From: QHXN01 sp963785125
GTDB taxonomy: Bacteria; Acidobacteriota; Blastocatellia; Pyrinomonadales; Pyrinomonadaceae
Reading direction: 5' to 3'
Assembly (NCBI GenBank): GCA_963785125.1
Contig: CAWATU010000001.1
Location: forward strand, 620,001-684,000
DNA: 64,000 nucleotides
Shown here one piece after another: positions 24,912-32,897 of the stretch. How positions within the stretch are numbered: position 1 is the stretch's first letter; each line of letters begins with the position of its first letter. The translations under genes were made by a program, and so were the position numbers. Below the pieces are notes generated by a model. That model was not told where the DNA came from. It made no database searches and was given only the letters and a program-made list of their open reading frames with translations.

Positions 24912-26519
24912 TTACGGGGTGCCCTCAAGTCCGTAACTGAGAGCCTCACGCATGAAGTCCTGGCCGGGGTCGGTCGCAGCCGCGGCCCGCGATGCGGCGC
25001 CTGCTCCCGTCGTGACTGTTTCGGTGTGGGGGAGGCGCTGCGCCGAAGCGGCGGCCTCCGTGATCTTCGTGTCGAGCCAGGCGAAGTAGGGGTGCTTGAG
25101 GCGGGCGGTCGTGAGGTAGATGTCCGCGAGCGACTTCAGGCGCCCGGCCTCACGCAGAACGTTCGCCTCCTCGCCCCGGCGGGCGAAGTGCGCCATGTTC
25201 TTCGTCACCTCATTAAAGAGCGCCTTGTCGCGCTCGGAGCCGACCCCTTCGACCCACTTGACGAAGCCCTGCTCGAAGCCGGGCACGCCCTCCTTCTCGT
25301 TCCCCTTCAGCACCGCGTCGCGTTTCATCTCCTTGTAGCGCGCGACCTCGGGGGCCTGCGTGCGCTCCTCGGCGGAGACGGCCAAGCCGAAGTGCGCGGG
25401 GTCGTCGAGCTTCGACGTGATGAACCCCTCGACCTCGGCGACGCCCTTGTCGAAGGTTGCGTAGTGCTCGGGGGCCGAGAGGCCGTGGGCGGGCTGCTGC
25501 TGCTGCGCCTGAGCGCCCTCGCCCGTCTTCCCGGCCTCTGCCGCCTCCTTCGCCTGTTCGGGCGTGGGCTGTGCGGGTTGCGGCGCAGGCTCGGCCTTCG
25601 GCGTCGGGGCGGCCTTCAGCTTGGCGAGCATCGCGTCGGCCTCGTCGGGGAAGAACTTCCTGAGGTCCTCCTCAAAGTCCTCCGTGACCTCGAACTCGGG
25701 TGCGGCCTCTGCCGCCGCCTGCTCCGCGCCGACCGGCGAGGGTGATACCACGGGCGCCCCTTCGAGCCTCTTCAGCACGTCGGCGACCGTTACGTCGCTG
25801 CGGCGGAGGAGGACTCTCAGAGCCGCGTCGGGCGCGCCGTGAAGGGCGTTCACGACGAGGTGGCCGTACTGATCGGGGTACTTCTCGAAGAGTGCGACGC
25901 CGAACCTTGCCGGGTCGCGGCCGATGGCGGAGCCGGCCATCTCGACCAGTACCTCCTCGGCGCGCGACGGGCTGAGCGTGTGAAGGTAGTCGGCCACCTC
26001 CTTCGGCGGGAACGCGGGGTTCAGGTAGTTGCCCTCAAATTTCGCGGCTTTGAGTTTCTGGCGTACCTCTGCCCGCTCCGCCTCGGGGCGGCTCTCGACG
26101 AGGGCATTCTCTTCGGGCGAGAGTTCGCGGTCGGCGTCTGTTGCAGCGCCGGCCTCCGACTTCTTTCCCGCTTCCGTGCCCGCGTCCTGCGCTGTAGCGC
26201 CTTTCGCCTCTGCGCTCTTACCGTCTCCCGCCGTGAGTCCGGCTTCGGCAGTCGGCTCCCCAATCGTGCCCACGCCCGCTTCCACGGGGGCGCGTTGCGC
26301 GTCTCGGGTGCCGTCCTGTCCTTCGGCCGTCTCCGGTGTGAGTCCGTAGTCGAGCACGTCGGCCATCAACTCTTCGGGGAGGGCCGCTTCGAGTGGCGGA
26401 GGCGCGGCGGGTTCGCCCCCGCCTGCCTCGCCGCTGTCGGCGATACCCAAGAGCCCCGCGTCGATGCTCGGGGCGAGTGCCCCTTCTGCTGCCGGCGGTT
26501 GCGCGAATTCTGTTGACAT
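24912..26519 (-). CDS. Scaffold-like acidic protein
   Basis: This 535-residue, very acidic, Ala/Glu-rich protein precedes the capsid gene, as scaffolding proteins do. Residues 1-130 are low-complexity, 140-280 hold helices (EVRQKLKAAKF, PPKEVADYLHTL), and 350-500 have further helical segments (VEGFITSKLDDPAHFGLAVS). I chose the ATG at 26519. It has no clear Shine-Dalgarno site and follows a strong terminator-like hairpin by 25 bp. A TTG at 26597 inside that hairpin would extend the frame by 26 residues. Confidence 0.65.
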   Translation of the reverse strand: MSTEFAQPPAAEGALAPSIDAGLLGIADSGEAGGGEPAAPPPLEAALPEELMADVLDYGLTPETAEGQDGTRDAQRAPVEAGVGTIGEPTAEAGLTAGDGKSAEAKGATAQDAGTEAGKKSEAGAATDADRELSPEENALVESRPEAERAEVRQKLKAAKFEGNYLNPAFPPKEVADYLHTLSPSRAEEVLVEMAGSAIGRDPARFGVALFEKYPDQYGHLVVNALHGAPDAALRVLLRRSDVTVADVLKRLEGAPVVSPSPVGAEQAAAEAAPEFEVTEDFEEDLRKFFPDEADAMLAKLKAAPTPKAEPAPQPAQPTPEQAKEAAEAGKTGEGAQAQQQQPAHGLSAPEHYATFDKGVAEVEGFITSKLDDPAHFGLAVSAEERTQAPEVARYKEMKRDAVLKGNEKEGVPGFEQGFVKWVEGVGSERDKALFNEVTKNMAHFARRGEEANVLREAGRLKSLADIYLTTARLKHPYFAWLDTKITEAAASAQRLPHTETVTTGAGAASRAAAATDPGQDFMREALSYGLEGTP

Positions 26520-26544
26520 AAGAAAAGGTGTGGTGAAAAAAGAA

Positions 26545-26608
26545 AAAGCCGCCGATTGAACAGAGCGGGCAACAACTGGTGTTGCTTGACTCTGCAATCG
26601 GCGGCTTT
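26545..26608 (-). terminator. Strong terminator-like hairpin just ahead of the scaffold gene
   Basis: Arms 26545-26558 and 26595-26608 pair over 14 bp, with an inner CAGAG/CTCTG stem. On the minus strand the stem is followed by a long T-run. It sits between the small coiled-coil gene and the scaffold start. It may insulate the head genes or set their level, or be an RNase processing point. Confidence 0.75.
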
Positions 26609-26667
26609 CTTGGAAAGTCCGTCGTTGGGCGGGGGCGACCTTAGCCGCTCTTGGCCCTATTAAGTTG

Positions 26668-26865
26668 TCACGCGACCTTCGAGATTTGTTCCTTCAACTC
26701 GAACAGTCGCTTGGTGATAGTCGAGAGCTGGTGGGTGACCGTGTGAACCTCCCGCGTCAGCTTGTCCACCTCCGCAATCAGGGCGACTTTAGCACATTTT
26801 TCTGCCGCTTCGCCATTATTATTTGGCGCGCGCTCGGCCTTCGGTATGTGGCGGACTTCGGGCAT
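26668..26865 (-). CDS. Small coiled-coil protein
   Basis: A 65-residue protein with a long heptad-like helix (VDKLTREVHTVTHQLSTITK). The ATG at 26865 lies just after the TAA of the gene upstream. It is the last gene before the terminator preceding the scaffold gene. It could be an assembly chaperone or core-like protein; the function is unknown. Confidence 0.6.
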   Translation of the reverse strand: MPEVRHIPKAERAPNNNGEAAEKCAKVALIAEVDKLTREVHTVTHQLSTITKRLFELKEQISKVA

Positions 26866-26868
26866 TAA

Positions 26869-27141
26869 TTATCGACCGGAATCACCCTCGATGATGAACG
26901 CCGGGAACTCGTCATCCTCGGCCACCTTCTCCGTCGGCGTCCAGTCGAACCGGAGCGACTCTTCGGGGACGCCCGTGAGCTGGGCCGTGTGCTTGACGAC
27001 GAACTTGCCGAACTCCTCGGCCGTCACCGTGCGGTCTAAGTCTCCACCGGCCGCGTCGATGTAGGCGAGCAGCATCGCGACGAAGTCGATGGGCGCACCG
27101 ATGGAGCGCAGGTGAGTCATCAGGTTCTGTCTTAGTGTCAT
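26869..27141 (-). CDS. Small phage protein, unrecognised
   Basis: A 90-residue acidic protein (LGVPEESLRFDWTPT-like central part, reading TGVPEESLRFDW). A GTG at 27147 is also in frame, but the ATG at 27141 has GAGAGG at proper spacing. The N-terminal helix holds IDFVAMLLAYIDAAGG. It belongs to the small-gene block between portal and scaffold. Confidence 0.55.
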   Translation of the reverse strand: MTLRQNLMTHLRSIGAPIDFVAMLLAYIDAAGGDLDRTVTAEEFGKFVVKHTAQLTGVPEESLRFDWTPTEKVAEDDEFPAFIIEGDSGR

Positions 27142-27150
27142 CGCCACCTC

Positions 27151-27438
27151 TCAATCAAAACAGCCGTATTCAAGCGCCACGTTCAGCTCGTCGAGCAAGC
27201 CTTGAACGGCCGTGCCGCACTGCTCGGCGGGGGTAAAGTAGAAACGCGGGCGGATGAGCGTCGCGCGTAGCGGCGGGTAGTAGTCACGGGCGAATCCGCG
27301 CCACGTCGGCGCGTCGTAGTGGACAGTGTAGTTGAAACCGGCCGAGAGGGGCGCGGCAGGATGTTCCGCCGCGCGCGCGGCGAACGAGGCGAGTACTTCG
27401 CGCAGCTTTGCCGGGTTCAACTGATTCGTAACACTCAT
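27151..27438 (-). CDS. Small phage protein, unrecognised
   Basis: A 95-residue protein: an N-terminal helix (KLREVLASFAARAAEHP), then an aromatic middle (FARDYYPPLRATLIRPRFYF) and an acidic C-terminal helix. It is followed closely by the gene at 26869-27141. No family recognised. Confidence 0.55.
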   Translation of the reverse strand: MSVTNQLNPAKLREVLASFAARAAEHPAAPLSAGFNYTVHYDAPTWRGFARDYYPPLRATLIRPRFYFTPAEQCGTAVQGLLDELNVALEYGCFD

Positions 27439-27470
27439 TCGGCCTCACCGTTCCCTTCGTCTTCGTAGCC

Positions 27471-27824
27471 TTACAAGCTTCTGACCCCGCGCAATAGAAA
27501 GTCCTTCGCCTTAACTGACGGTACATACTCGCGCGCCGCGCCGGCCTTGAACTTTAACAGCGCAAGAACGCGCGCGAGGCTGCGTACCAATTCTTCGTTC
27601 GGCGGCTTCTTGCCCTGCGCCTCTCTCAGCATGCACTCCACCACGAAGAGCGCAGCGGGGTTCAGGAACTTCGCCACTTCCGCGTCGGTCAAGCAGTCTA
27701 TGCAGCTTGCGGAGATATCTGGGCCAGTGACGGGTGCATCGGAAAAGAATTCCGGCTCTTCATCTTTGATATAAAACGCCGTCCCTGCTGGCCGTTGGCA
27801 ACGCTGGCAAATCTCATCAGACAT
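27471..27824 (-). CDS. Zinc-ribbon phage protein
   Basis: A 117-residue protein with CQRC near the N terminus and CIDC at about residue 42, suggesting a zinc ribbon, then a helical half (EELVRSLARVLALLKF) and a basic end. The ATG at 27824 is preceded by GGAGG and a nearer AGAGG. It lies directly after the AAAACGTTTT palindrome. The function is unknown. Confidence 0.6.
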   Translation of the reverse strand: MSDEICQRCQRPAGTAFYIKDEEPEFFSDAPVTGPDISASCIDCLTDAEVAKFLNPAALFVVECMLREAQGKKPPNEELVRSLARVLALLKFKAGAAREYVPSVKAKDFLLRGVRSL

Positions 27825-27850
27825 ACCTCTTACACTCCCTCCTTTACCGC

Positions 27851-27873
27851 GCGACCTAAAACGTTTTAGTCGC
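27851..27873. repeat. AAAACGTTTT palindrome at a gene end
   Basis: Two 11-nt arms (gcgac/taaaac with one bulged base, and gttttagtcgc) pair around the same core as the palindromes at 20210, 36045 and 43516. It supplies the TAA stop of the gene at 27866-28339 and lies 27 bp ahead of the next start. Confidence 0.7.
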
Positions 27874-28339
27874 CTCTCCCTCTCGTGCATACCTCACAGG
27901 TAGCGCGGTCGGCGGCGTTGCCGTCGTAGCCGCAGCCGCGCTCGCACGCCCACGTCGAATAATCAACGCCTCGTGCTATCGGCTCCGGCTTGGATTCCCG
28001 GTAAATGATTACGTCGCCTACGGCGAGATCGCAGGGCGGCAGACCGCCGCCGGGGAAACTCGACTTGCGATAAAGCATTTCGAGGATGTGCGGCGGCAGG
28101 CGCATCGGGTCTACCGCGACGATAGAACCTGGCGGGACGTTCGGGTCAACCTCTAACCCTGTCATCACAGCCATGATCGGCGGCGCAGCCGAGCGTGAGT
28201 GCATCAACTCTAAGAAGCGGTTGATATCTGCGTAAGCCTCGCGCATCTCCGCCTCGCTCAGGTATGCAGTCTGCGCCTGCGACTCGTCGATGAAGTAGAC
28301 GGTGTCGGGCGGGCAATGGCAATCAAGATGTTCGCTCAC
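27866..28339 (-). CDS. Phage protein with C-terminal zinc finger-like motif
   Basis: A 157-residue protein. The N-terminal half has a helix (EMREAYADINRFLELMHSR); the C-terminal 30 residues (CERGCGYDGNAADRATCEVC) look like a zinc ribbon. It starts with GTG at 28339 and ends in the palindrome at 27851-27873. It is part of a run of small cysteine-containing proteins here. Confidence 0.55.
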   Translation of the reverse strand: MSEHLDCHCPPDTVYFIDESQAQTAYLSEAEMREAYADINRFLELMHSRSAAPPIMAVMTGLEVDPNVPPGSIVAVDPMRLPPHILEMLYRKSSFPGGGLPPCDLAVGDVIIYRESKPEPIARGVDYSTWACERGCGYDGNAADRATCEVCTRGRGD

Positions 28340-28348
28340 TTCTTTACC

Positions 28349-28591
28349 TCACTGTTCAGCCTCTACGATGATTGCGTCATCGAATGGCGAAGGGTGGCGC
28401 AGCGACGTTTCGCCGACCGGCGCGACCTCGCTGCAATTAACCGTCTCGATGTATCCGTCAAATCGCACCATAAAGGTATGGTCACCGCTAACGACGGCAA
28501 TGGAGCCCTCACCGTGAATGGGATGCGAGACGCGGTCGCCGAGGCCCACTTCGTAATACTGACAATTTTCCTCGTCACACTTTCGCGGCAT
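28349..28591 (-). CDS. Small beta-rich phage protein
   Basis: An 80-residue acidic protein, beta-rich (DRVSHPIHGEGSIAVVSGDH, TFMVRFDGYIETVN), of the kind called SH3-like or KOW-like small proteins. The ATG at 28591 has GGAG ahead. The function is unknown. Confidence 0.55.
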   Translation of the reverse strand: MPRKCDEENCQYYEVGLGDRVSHPIHGEGSIAVVSGDHTFMVRFDGYIETVNCSEVAPVGETSLRHPSPFDDAIIVEAEQ

Positions 28592-28599
28592 AGCTCCAA

Positions 28600-28821
28600 T
28601 TATACTCCCGCTCCCTGCACATTCTGCGCCTTATCCCGGCGTCCGCCGATGGCATAATCCGTAAAGTTCGGCTCGCAGACATCGCAGCCCATTTCCACTA
28701 TTGCCTCTTTACAAACGCCGCCCTCGGCGACCTGAACACCGGGCGGCGGGTCAACCCACCGGAGCGGCCACCGCTTACCGCATTTACACTCGGCGAAGGT
28801 TTCCTCGAATCCCGTGCTCAC
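28600..28821 (-). CDS. Small zinc-binding phage protein
   Basis: A 73-residue protein with CKCG near the N terminus and CDVC in the middle. The start overlaps the portal stop by four bases, so translation is probably coupled. One of many small cysteine-pair proteins in this phage. Confidence 0.55.
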   Translation of the reverse strand: MSTGFEETFAECKCGKRWPLRWVDPPPGVQVAEGGVCKEAIVEMGCDVCEPNFTDYAIGGRRDKAQNVQGAGV

Positions 28822-31406
28822 GCGTTCGCTCCGTTCTGCGGCTGCTCTCCGCCCTTCAACTCGGCCTGAAACGCCGTCCTTTCAAGCTCCCGTCGATGCT
28901 CTGCCTCCCTCGCCGCCTCCTGCCGCTCGAAGTCAACGTCCTTCGCCAACTCGTCCCCCTCGCGCCTTAAGGCGTCGTCCTCCACGGCCGCCCCGCGCGC
29001 CGCTTCGACCTCCTCGGGCGAAGGTGTCGGGGGCGGAGGAGGCTGCGGGTTGACGACAGCTTGCATGCGCGCCTGAACGGCCTGCTTCTGGAACTCGGCC
29101 ATCGCGATGGCGTCGAAGTGATCCTGCCAGAGCCGGATGACGACGAGCCTCTGCGGGTTCGTCCACGTCTTCGCCTCATCAGATTGCAACGCCTCCTTGT
29201 AGACCTCCATCCACGCGACGTGCTCAAGCATGAAGGCGTAAGGGATGTCCTGAGCCTTCTCGTCGGGGGTCTCACCCGCCGGTGCCACGAGCGGGCCGCA
29301 GAACCGGACGAGCAGGTCGTACATCTGCGCCGCCGTCTCCGCGTCGCTCCCGTCCTTCGGCGCCATCTCGGCGAGGGCCTGCAACTTGTTCAGGATGTGC
29401 TCGGCCGCGCGGCGGTCGGTTCTGCCCTGCCCGATCTCCAGCGGCGCCCCGAACTCCTCCATCATCTGCATGATGAGGTCGGCGCCCCACGGCACTTGCG
29501 CGAGGGCCGGCGCGACCTGTGCAATGGCGAGCATACCGGCCTGCGTCAAGGCGACAGAGCGCGGGCGCTCCGTGCCGGTCTTCACGGTGATTGCCAGGTC
29601 TAGCCGGAAGTTGCACTCGTAGAAGGCGGCCACCGTCTCGGGGCCGAACCGGCGCTCGTACTCGCGCCTCTGCTCGGGTACGTCCTTCGTGTACTCCTGA
29701 ATGTTTTCGAGTATCTGGAGCAGGAACTCTTCGTCCGCCCCGATCACCTGCTCCGAGGGTTCCCCGAACCGCGAGGAGGTGTTCTCTACGGCGGCCGCAA
29801 TCCCCGTGGCCGTGCCCATCGAGCGCTGGTCGGGCGCGCCGACGTTCCCCATCAGGGAGTGTGTACCCAATATGAACTGCATCGCCGTCTCGATGCGGTC
29901 GGCGGTCGCGGGAACGGACGCGTCCGCGGCGGCACCGGGCACGCGGTAGACGGCGTTCTGCGCCGGGATGTCGGCCTTGTCGATGTAGAGGAGGTTGTTG
30001 GCGTCCGGCACGTCGGGCGCGAGCTTGCGGTTGACCACTGTTAAGGGGTGACCCGTGGTCATCACGGTCGAGTACCAGAGGTTGAACGTGTCGTTGGCGA
30101 TATCCTGCAAGGGCCGGGCGATCATGATGCCTGCACCCCTGCCCGTGCCGGGCCTTCGCCCGTAGCGCACGAGCAGCCACTTGCGCCACTTGCAGACGGG
30201 CTCGCACTCGACGAGCGTGTCGCCGACGAAGTTGAAGTAGAGCCCCGCGGGGAAGCTGTCGCCTAAGAAACCGGCGGGAATCTTGCGCCCCGACGGCAGG
30301 GTCTCTTCCTGCTCGACGTAAATCCAGCCGTACTCCGAAGGGTCGAGGAAGTGGCGGGAGCGCTCGACCGTCTCGTAACCTCCCATACCCCACTCGACGG
30401 GCCGCGCCGAGCCGACGATGCCGTCCGACTGCATGGTGGCGCGCGCCTGATCGTGGATGAGCTGCGAGTCCTCCGAGATGCCGTGCGAGCCGGTGATGAT
30501 CTGGGTCTGGTACGCCCACTCGGCCCGGGCTTTGGGAAGCGTGTCGCGGACGATGACGAAAGGTGAGTCGTCGAGGTTCTTGGCCGAGAGGTCGCGCTGC
30601 ACGCCGATGACGTGCGGGATGACGAGGCGGTTCTGGCCGAGGGTGATCTCGCGCGTCCCCTTCCGGAGCGTGCGGGACGCCTTACCCGGCGGCGTCTCTT
30701 TGACGTACGTCGCCCGGCACTCCGGGCACTGCTTCGAGCCCGGGGGCACCTGCGCCCTGCAAGCCTCGCAGTAGGCGTAAGCGGGCGTGGGCACCTCCTC
30801 GGTCACGTAGACGGGGCGTTTCACCTTGCGCGGCCGCTTCGGGTCGGGCGCCCAGACGAGCTCGCGCCACGACTCGCCCGCGAGGACGGTGTTCCAGCGC
30901 TCCTCGTGGCGGCAGTCGAAGGTCATCATCCGGTCGAAGTCCGCCACCGCCAACTCCTCGGACATCGTCGCCACGTCGCGCATCAAGGGGTTAGTGCCGC
31001 GGTTGGCGTTGAACTCGTAGGTCGGGCGAATCTTGCCCAGTTGTGAGAACGCCTGGTGGGCGTGGCCGACGAGGACGGGCACCGTGTAGGCGAAGTCCCC
31101 CTCGGTGCGGGTGTAGCGGACGTAGTTGCCGGCCTCGTCGTAGTCGCCGTACTGGTCGCCGGAGAAGTAACGGAACATCATATCGACATCCTCGTTATGC
31201 TTGCGGCGCGGCTCGTAGTCACGGCGGCGGTAGTCGTCGCGCAAGCCTTTGAGGATATCGGTCAGACTGCGGGCGTTCCCGGTCTGCTGCTCTTTGAGGC
31301 GGGCGCGGTAGTGCTTGCGCCTCCGCTCGTTCGTGCGGGGCACGTCATCGTCGAGGGGGGCGGCGGCGTGCGGGGCCTGCTCGGTGTCTGGAAGGCTTGC
31401 GATCAT
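28818..31406 (-). CDS. Portal protein, with inserted zinc ribbon
   Basis: This 862-residue protein is the dodecameric portal through which DNA is packaged and ejected. It follows the terminase block. It has a portal-like N-terminal region (VDMMFRYFSGDQYGDYDEAG), an extended wing, a clip/stem helical region around 640-760, and a helical, charged C terminus (about 800-862). Unusual: residues 213-230 hold two CxxC pairs (CEAC and CPEC), a zinc ribbon inserted in the wing. The length is large, like podoviral portals. The start at 31406 follows AGAGG. Confidence 0.85.
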   Translation of the reverse strand: MIASLPDTEQAPHAAAPLDDDVPRTNERRRKHYRARLKEQQTGNARSLTDILKGLRDDYRRRDYEPRRKHNEDVDMMFRYFSGDQYGDYDEAGNYVRYTRTEGDFAYTVPVLVGHAHQAFSQLGKIRPTYEFNANRGTNPLMRDVATMSEELAVADFDRMMTFDCRHEERWNTVLAGESWRELVWAPDPKRPRKVKRPVYVTEEVPTPAYAYCEACRAQVPPGSKQCPECRATYVKETPPGKASRTLRKGTREITLGQNRLVIPHVIGVQRDLSAKNLDDSPFVIVRDTLPKARAEWAYQTQIITGSHGISEDSQLIHDQARATMQSDGIVGSARPVEWGMGGYETVERSRHFLDPSEYGWIYVEQEETLPSGRKIPAGFLGDSFPAGLYFNFVGDTLVECEPVCKWRKWLLVRYGRRPGTGRGAGIMIARPLQDIANDTFNLWYSTVMTTGHPLTVVNRKLAPDVPDANNLLYIDKADIPAQNAVYRVPGAAADASVPATADRIETAMQFILGTHSLMGNVGAPDQRSMGTATGIAAAVENTSSRFGEPSEQVIGADEEFLLQILENIQEYTKDVPEQRREYERRFGPETVAAFYECNFRLDLAITVKTGTERPRSVALTQAGMLAIAQVAPALAQVPWGADLIMQMMEEFGAPLEIGQGRTDRRAAEHILNKLQALAEMAPKDGSDAETAAQMYDLLVRFCGPLVAPAGETPDEKAQDIPYAFMLEHVAWMEVYKEALQSDEAKTWTNPQRLVVIRLWQDHFDAIAMAEFQKQAVQARMQAVVNPQPPPPPTPSPEEVEAARGAAVEDDALRREGDELAKDVDFERQEAAREAEHRRELERTAFQAELKGGEQPQNGANA

Positions 31407-31409
31407 CGT

Positions 31410-31799
31410 TTACCTCTGCCCTTGAAAGGTCTTCTCGGCCTCTTCCTTCTCAGCGTCGGTCAGAACGGGGCGCTTCGTACCGCTGTCGCCCTGCTCGCGC
31501 GCGAGGGCGGCTAGATAGATGGGCTGGCGCTGCGCGAGGCCGCGGCGGCCGACGGCGGGGATGCTCAGAATCTGCGCGGCCGTCAATCCCTTATGTTCGG
31601 GCTCGGCATCTCCGGTGAAGGCCGGCGGCGGCACGGGGGCGGGCGGGGACGTGGCGTCGGCCGAGACTTTACCGCGGTCGCCTTCGAGGAGCGCAAGCAG
31701 GGATGCGACCTGCCTGCGCAGCTCCTCTTCGCGCGCCTCGGCGGCGACGCGGCGGTCGCGCTCCTGCTCGTACTCTCTGCGGGAAACGTAATCAAACAT
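31410..31799 (-). CDS. Small coiled-coil phage protein
   Basis: A 129-residue protein: N-terminal coiled coil (EREYEQERD-like, RVAAEAREEELRRQVASLLA), then a proline-rich middle and a helical C terminus. The start overlaps the preceding gene's stop. It lies between terminase and portal. Possible chaperone or scaffold-like partner; the function is unknown. Confidence 0.55.
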   Translation of the reverse strand: MFDYVSRREYEQERDRRVAAEAREEELRRQVASLLALLEGDRGKVSADATSPPAPVPPPAFTGDAEPEHKGLTAAQILSIPAVGRRGLAQRQPIYLAALAREQGDSGTKRPVLTDAEKEEAEKTFQGQR

Positions 31800-31986
31800 C
31801 CGTGCCCTCCGCCTCCGGGTAGTAGTGCGCCACCCCGTCTATGACCTGCCTGAGCCTGTACTTCGTCTGGTCGCCGCCCGGGCCTTGCGCGAGCACGAGC
31901 GGCAGGAGCATCGAGGCGATGACGTTCGTCGTGATGGAGAGGCCGCCGAAGACGCCGCCGTGAAAGAATGCCGACCGTGTTTTCAC
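31792..31986 (-). CDS. Small protein with one hydrophobic helix
   Basis: A 64-residue protein with a hydrophobic segment at about 15-40 (FGGLSITTNVIASMLLPLVL) and an acidic end. The GTG at 31986 overlaps the stop of the nucleotidyltransferase-like gene as GTGA, which decides this start. It could be membrane-associated. Confidence 0.5.
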   Translation of the reverse strand: MKTRSAFFHGGVFGGLSITTNVIASMLLPLVLAQGPGGDQTKYRLRQVIDGVAHYYPEAEGTDV

Positions 31987-32423
31987 CCGTTCATTCTCCA
32001 GTAGGGGCGCTCGCCCCAAGAGCGCCACTCGTTCGGCGCGTAGGCTTGAAAATCGACGTAGAGCCCGAGGTATTTATGAAACGCCTCCTTGCCCGTCGCC
32101 TGACACTCCCGCACCCAGCGCCAGTAAATCTCGCGGCTCTCCGTCCGCCCGTAGTATTGCTCTATCCACAGGTCGGCGATCTCCCGCCCCGTCATCCTCT
32201 TTCGTTGTGCGGCCGTCGCGTACCTTTCGGCGAACTGACCGTAGGTAAGTGCGACCCTCACGTCCCAGTCGCGGGGGCAGCAGTTGTCGTCCCTCAAGGC
32301 CGAGCCGACGAGGTAGACCGGCGCGGCGAACCTCTCCGCGATGACGCCCGCCCACCTGCGCAGCAGGAAGAGACGCGGCGCGTTCTGCCGAAGGTGTTGC
32401 GGTATGCGGGTCTGACAATTCAA
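31983..32423 (-). CDS. Nucleotidyltransferase-like protein
   Basis: This 146-residue protein has the signature of the nucleotidyltransferase fold: PVYLVGSALR, then an acidic DWDVRVAL pair of aspartates, then a later VDFQAYA. The family transfers nucleotides to RNA or proteins, and includes minimal NTases of toxin-antitoxin pairs. The TTG start at 32423 has GAGGTG ahead. It lies between the terminase and portal genes, an odd place for an enzyme. The assignment rests on these motifs. Confidence 0.6.
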   Translation of the reverse strand: MNCQTRIPQHLRQNAPRLFLLRRWAGVIAERFAAPVYLVGSALRDDNCCPRDWDVRVALTYGQFAERYATAAQRKRMTGREIADLWIEQYYGRTESREIYWRWVRECQATGKEAFHKYLGLYVDFQAYAPNEWRSWGERPYWRMNG

Positions 32424-32429
32424 GCACCT

Positions 32430-32897
32430 CTACTCCTCTAAGTCAGCAGGTACGAGAGTGCGGATGGCCCGCTCAATTGTTAGTCCGACCTCGCGCGCCA
32501 CCTCCGAATGCGGCCCGACGTAGGAATCTGCGAAATGCCCCGCCTCAGTGGCGGCGCGAGCGTATGCTCGCGCAATCGCACCTTCTGTCTCCATGCAGCC
32601 CGGCGCGTGAAGTTTAAGTGGGGCCGCGCCGCAGGTCGGACAGTCAGTATCGCGAGGACTGGCCGACTCAACCTCCTCCAACCGTCGAATCGTGGGCGGC
32701 GTCAATTCCTCACCCTCGCCCGTAGTCCACCAGTCGCTCGTCACTTGCAGCACGACTTCGAGTCTTCCGCGCTCTTGCGTGACGTATGCGCCGACGAGAC
32801 TTGCGTCAGCGGGCAGCGCATTCTCTACGGCCTCGAACTTGCCCGAGCCAAGTCTTAACAGCACCTCCGCCGTAATCCTCAGTTTCTTGATAATCAC
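32430..32897 (-). CDS. Phage protein with central CxxC pair
   Basis: A 155-residue protein with CPTC and a later APGCMETEG in the middle, and helical ends. Its GTG start overlaps the large-terminase stop as GTGA, so it is coupled to it. A terminase-associated role is inferred only from position. Confidence 0.5.
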   Translation of the reverse strand: MIIKKLRITAEVLLRLGSGKFEAVENALPADASLVGAYVTQERGRLEVVLQVTSDWWTTGEGEELTPPTIRRLEEVESASPRDTDCPTCGAAPLKLHAPGCMETEGAIARAYARAATEAGHFADSYVGPHSEVAREVGLTIERAIRTLVPADLEE

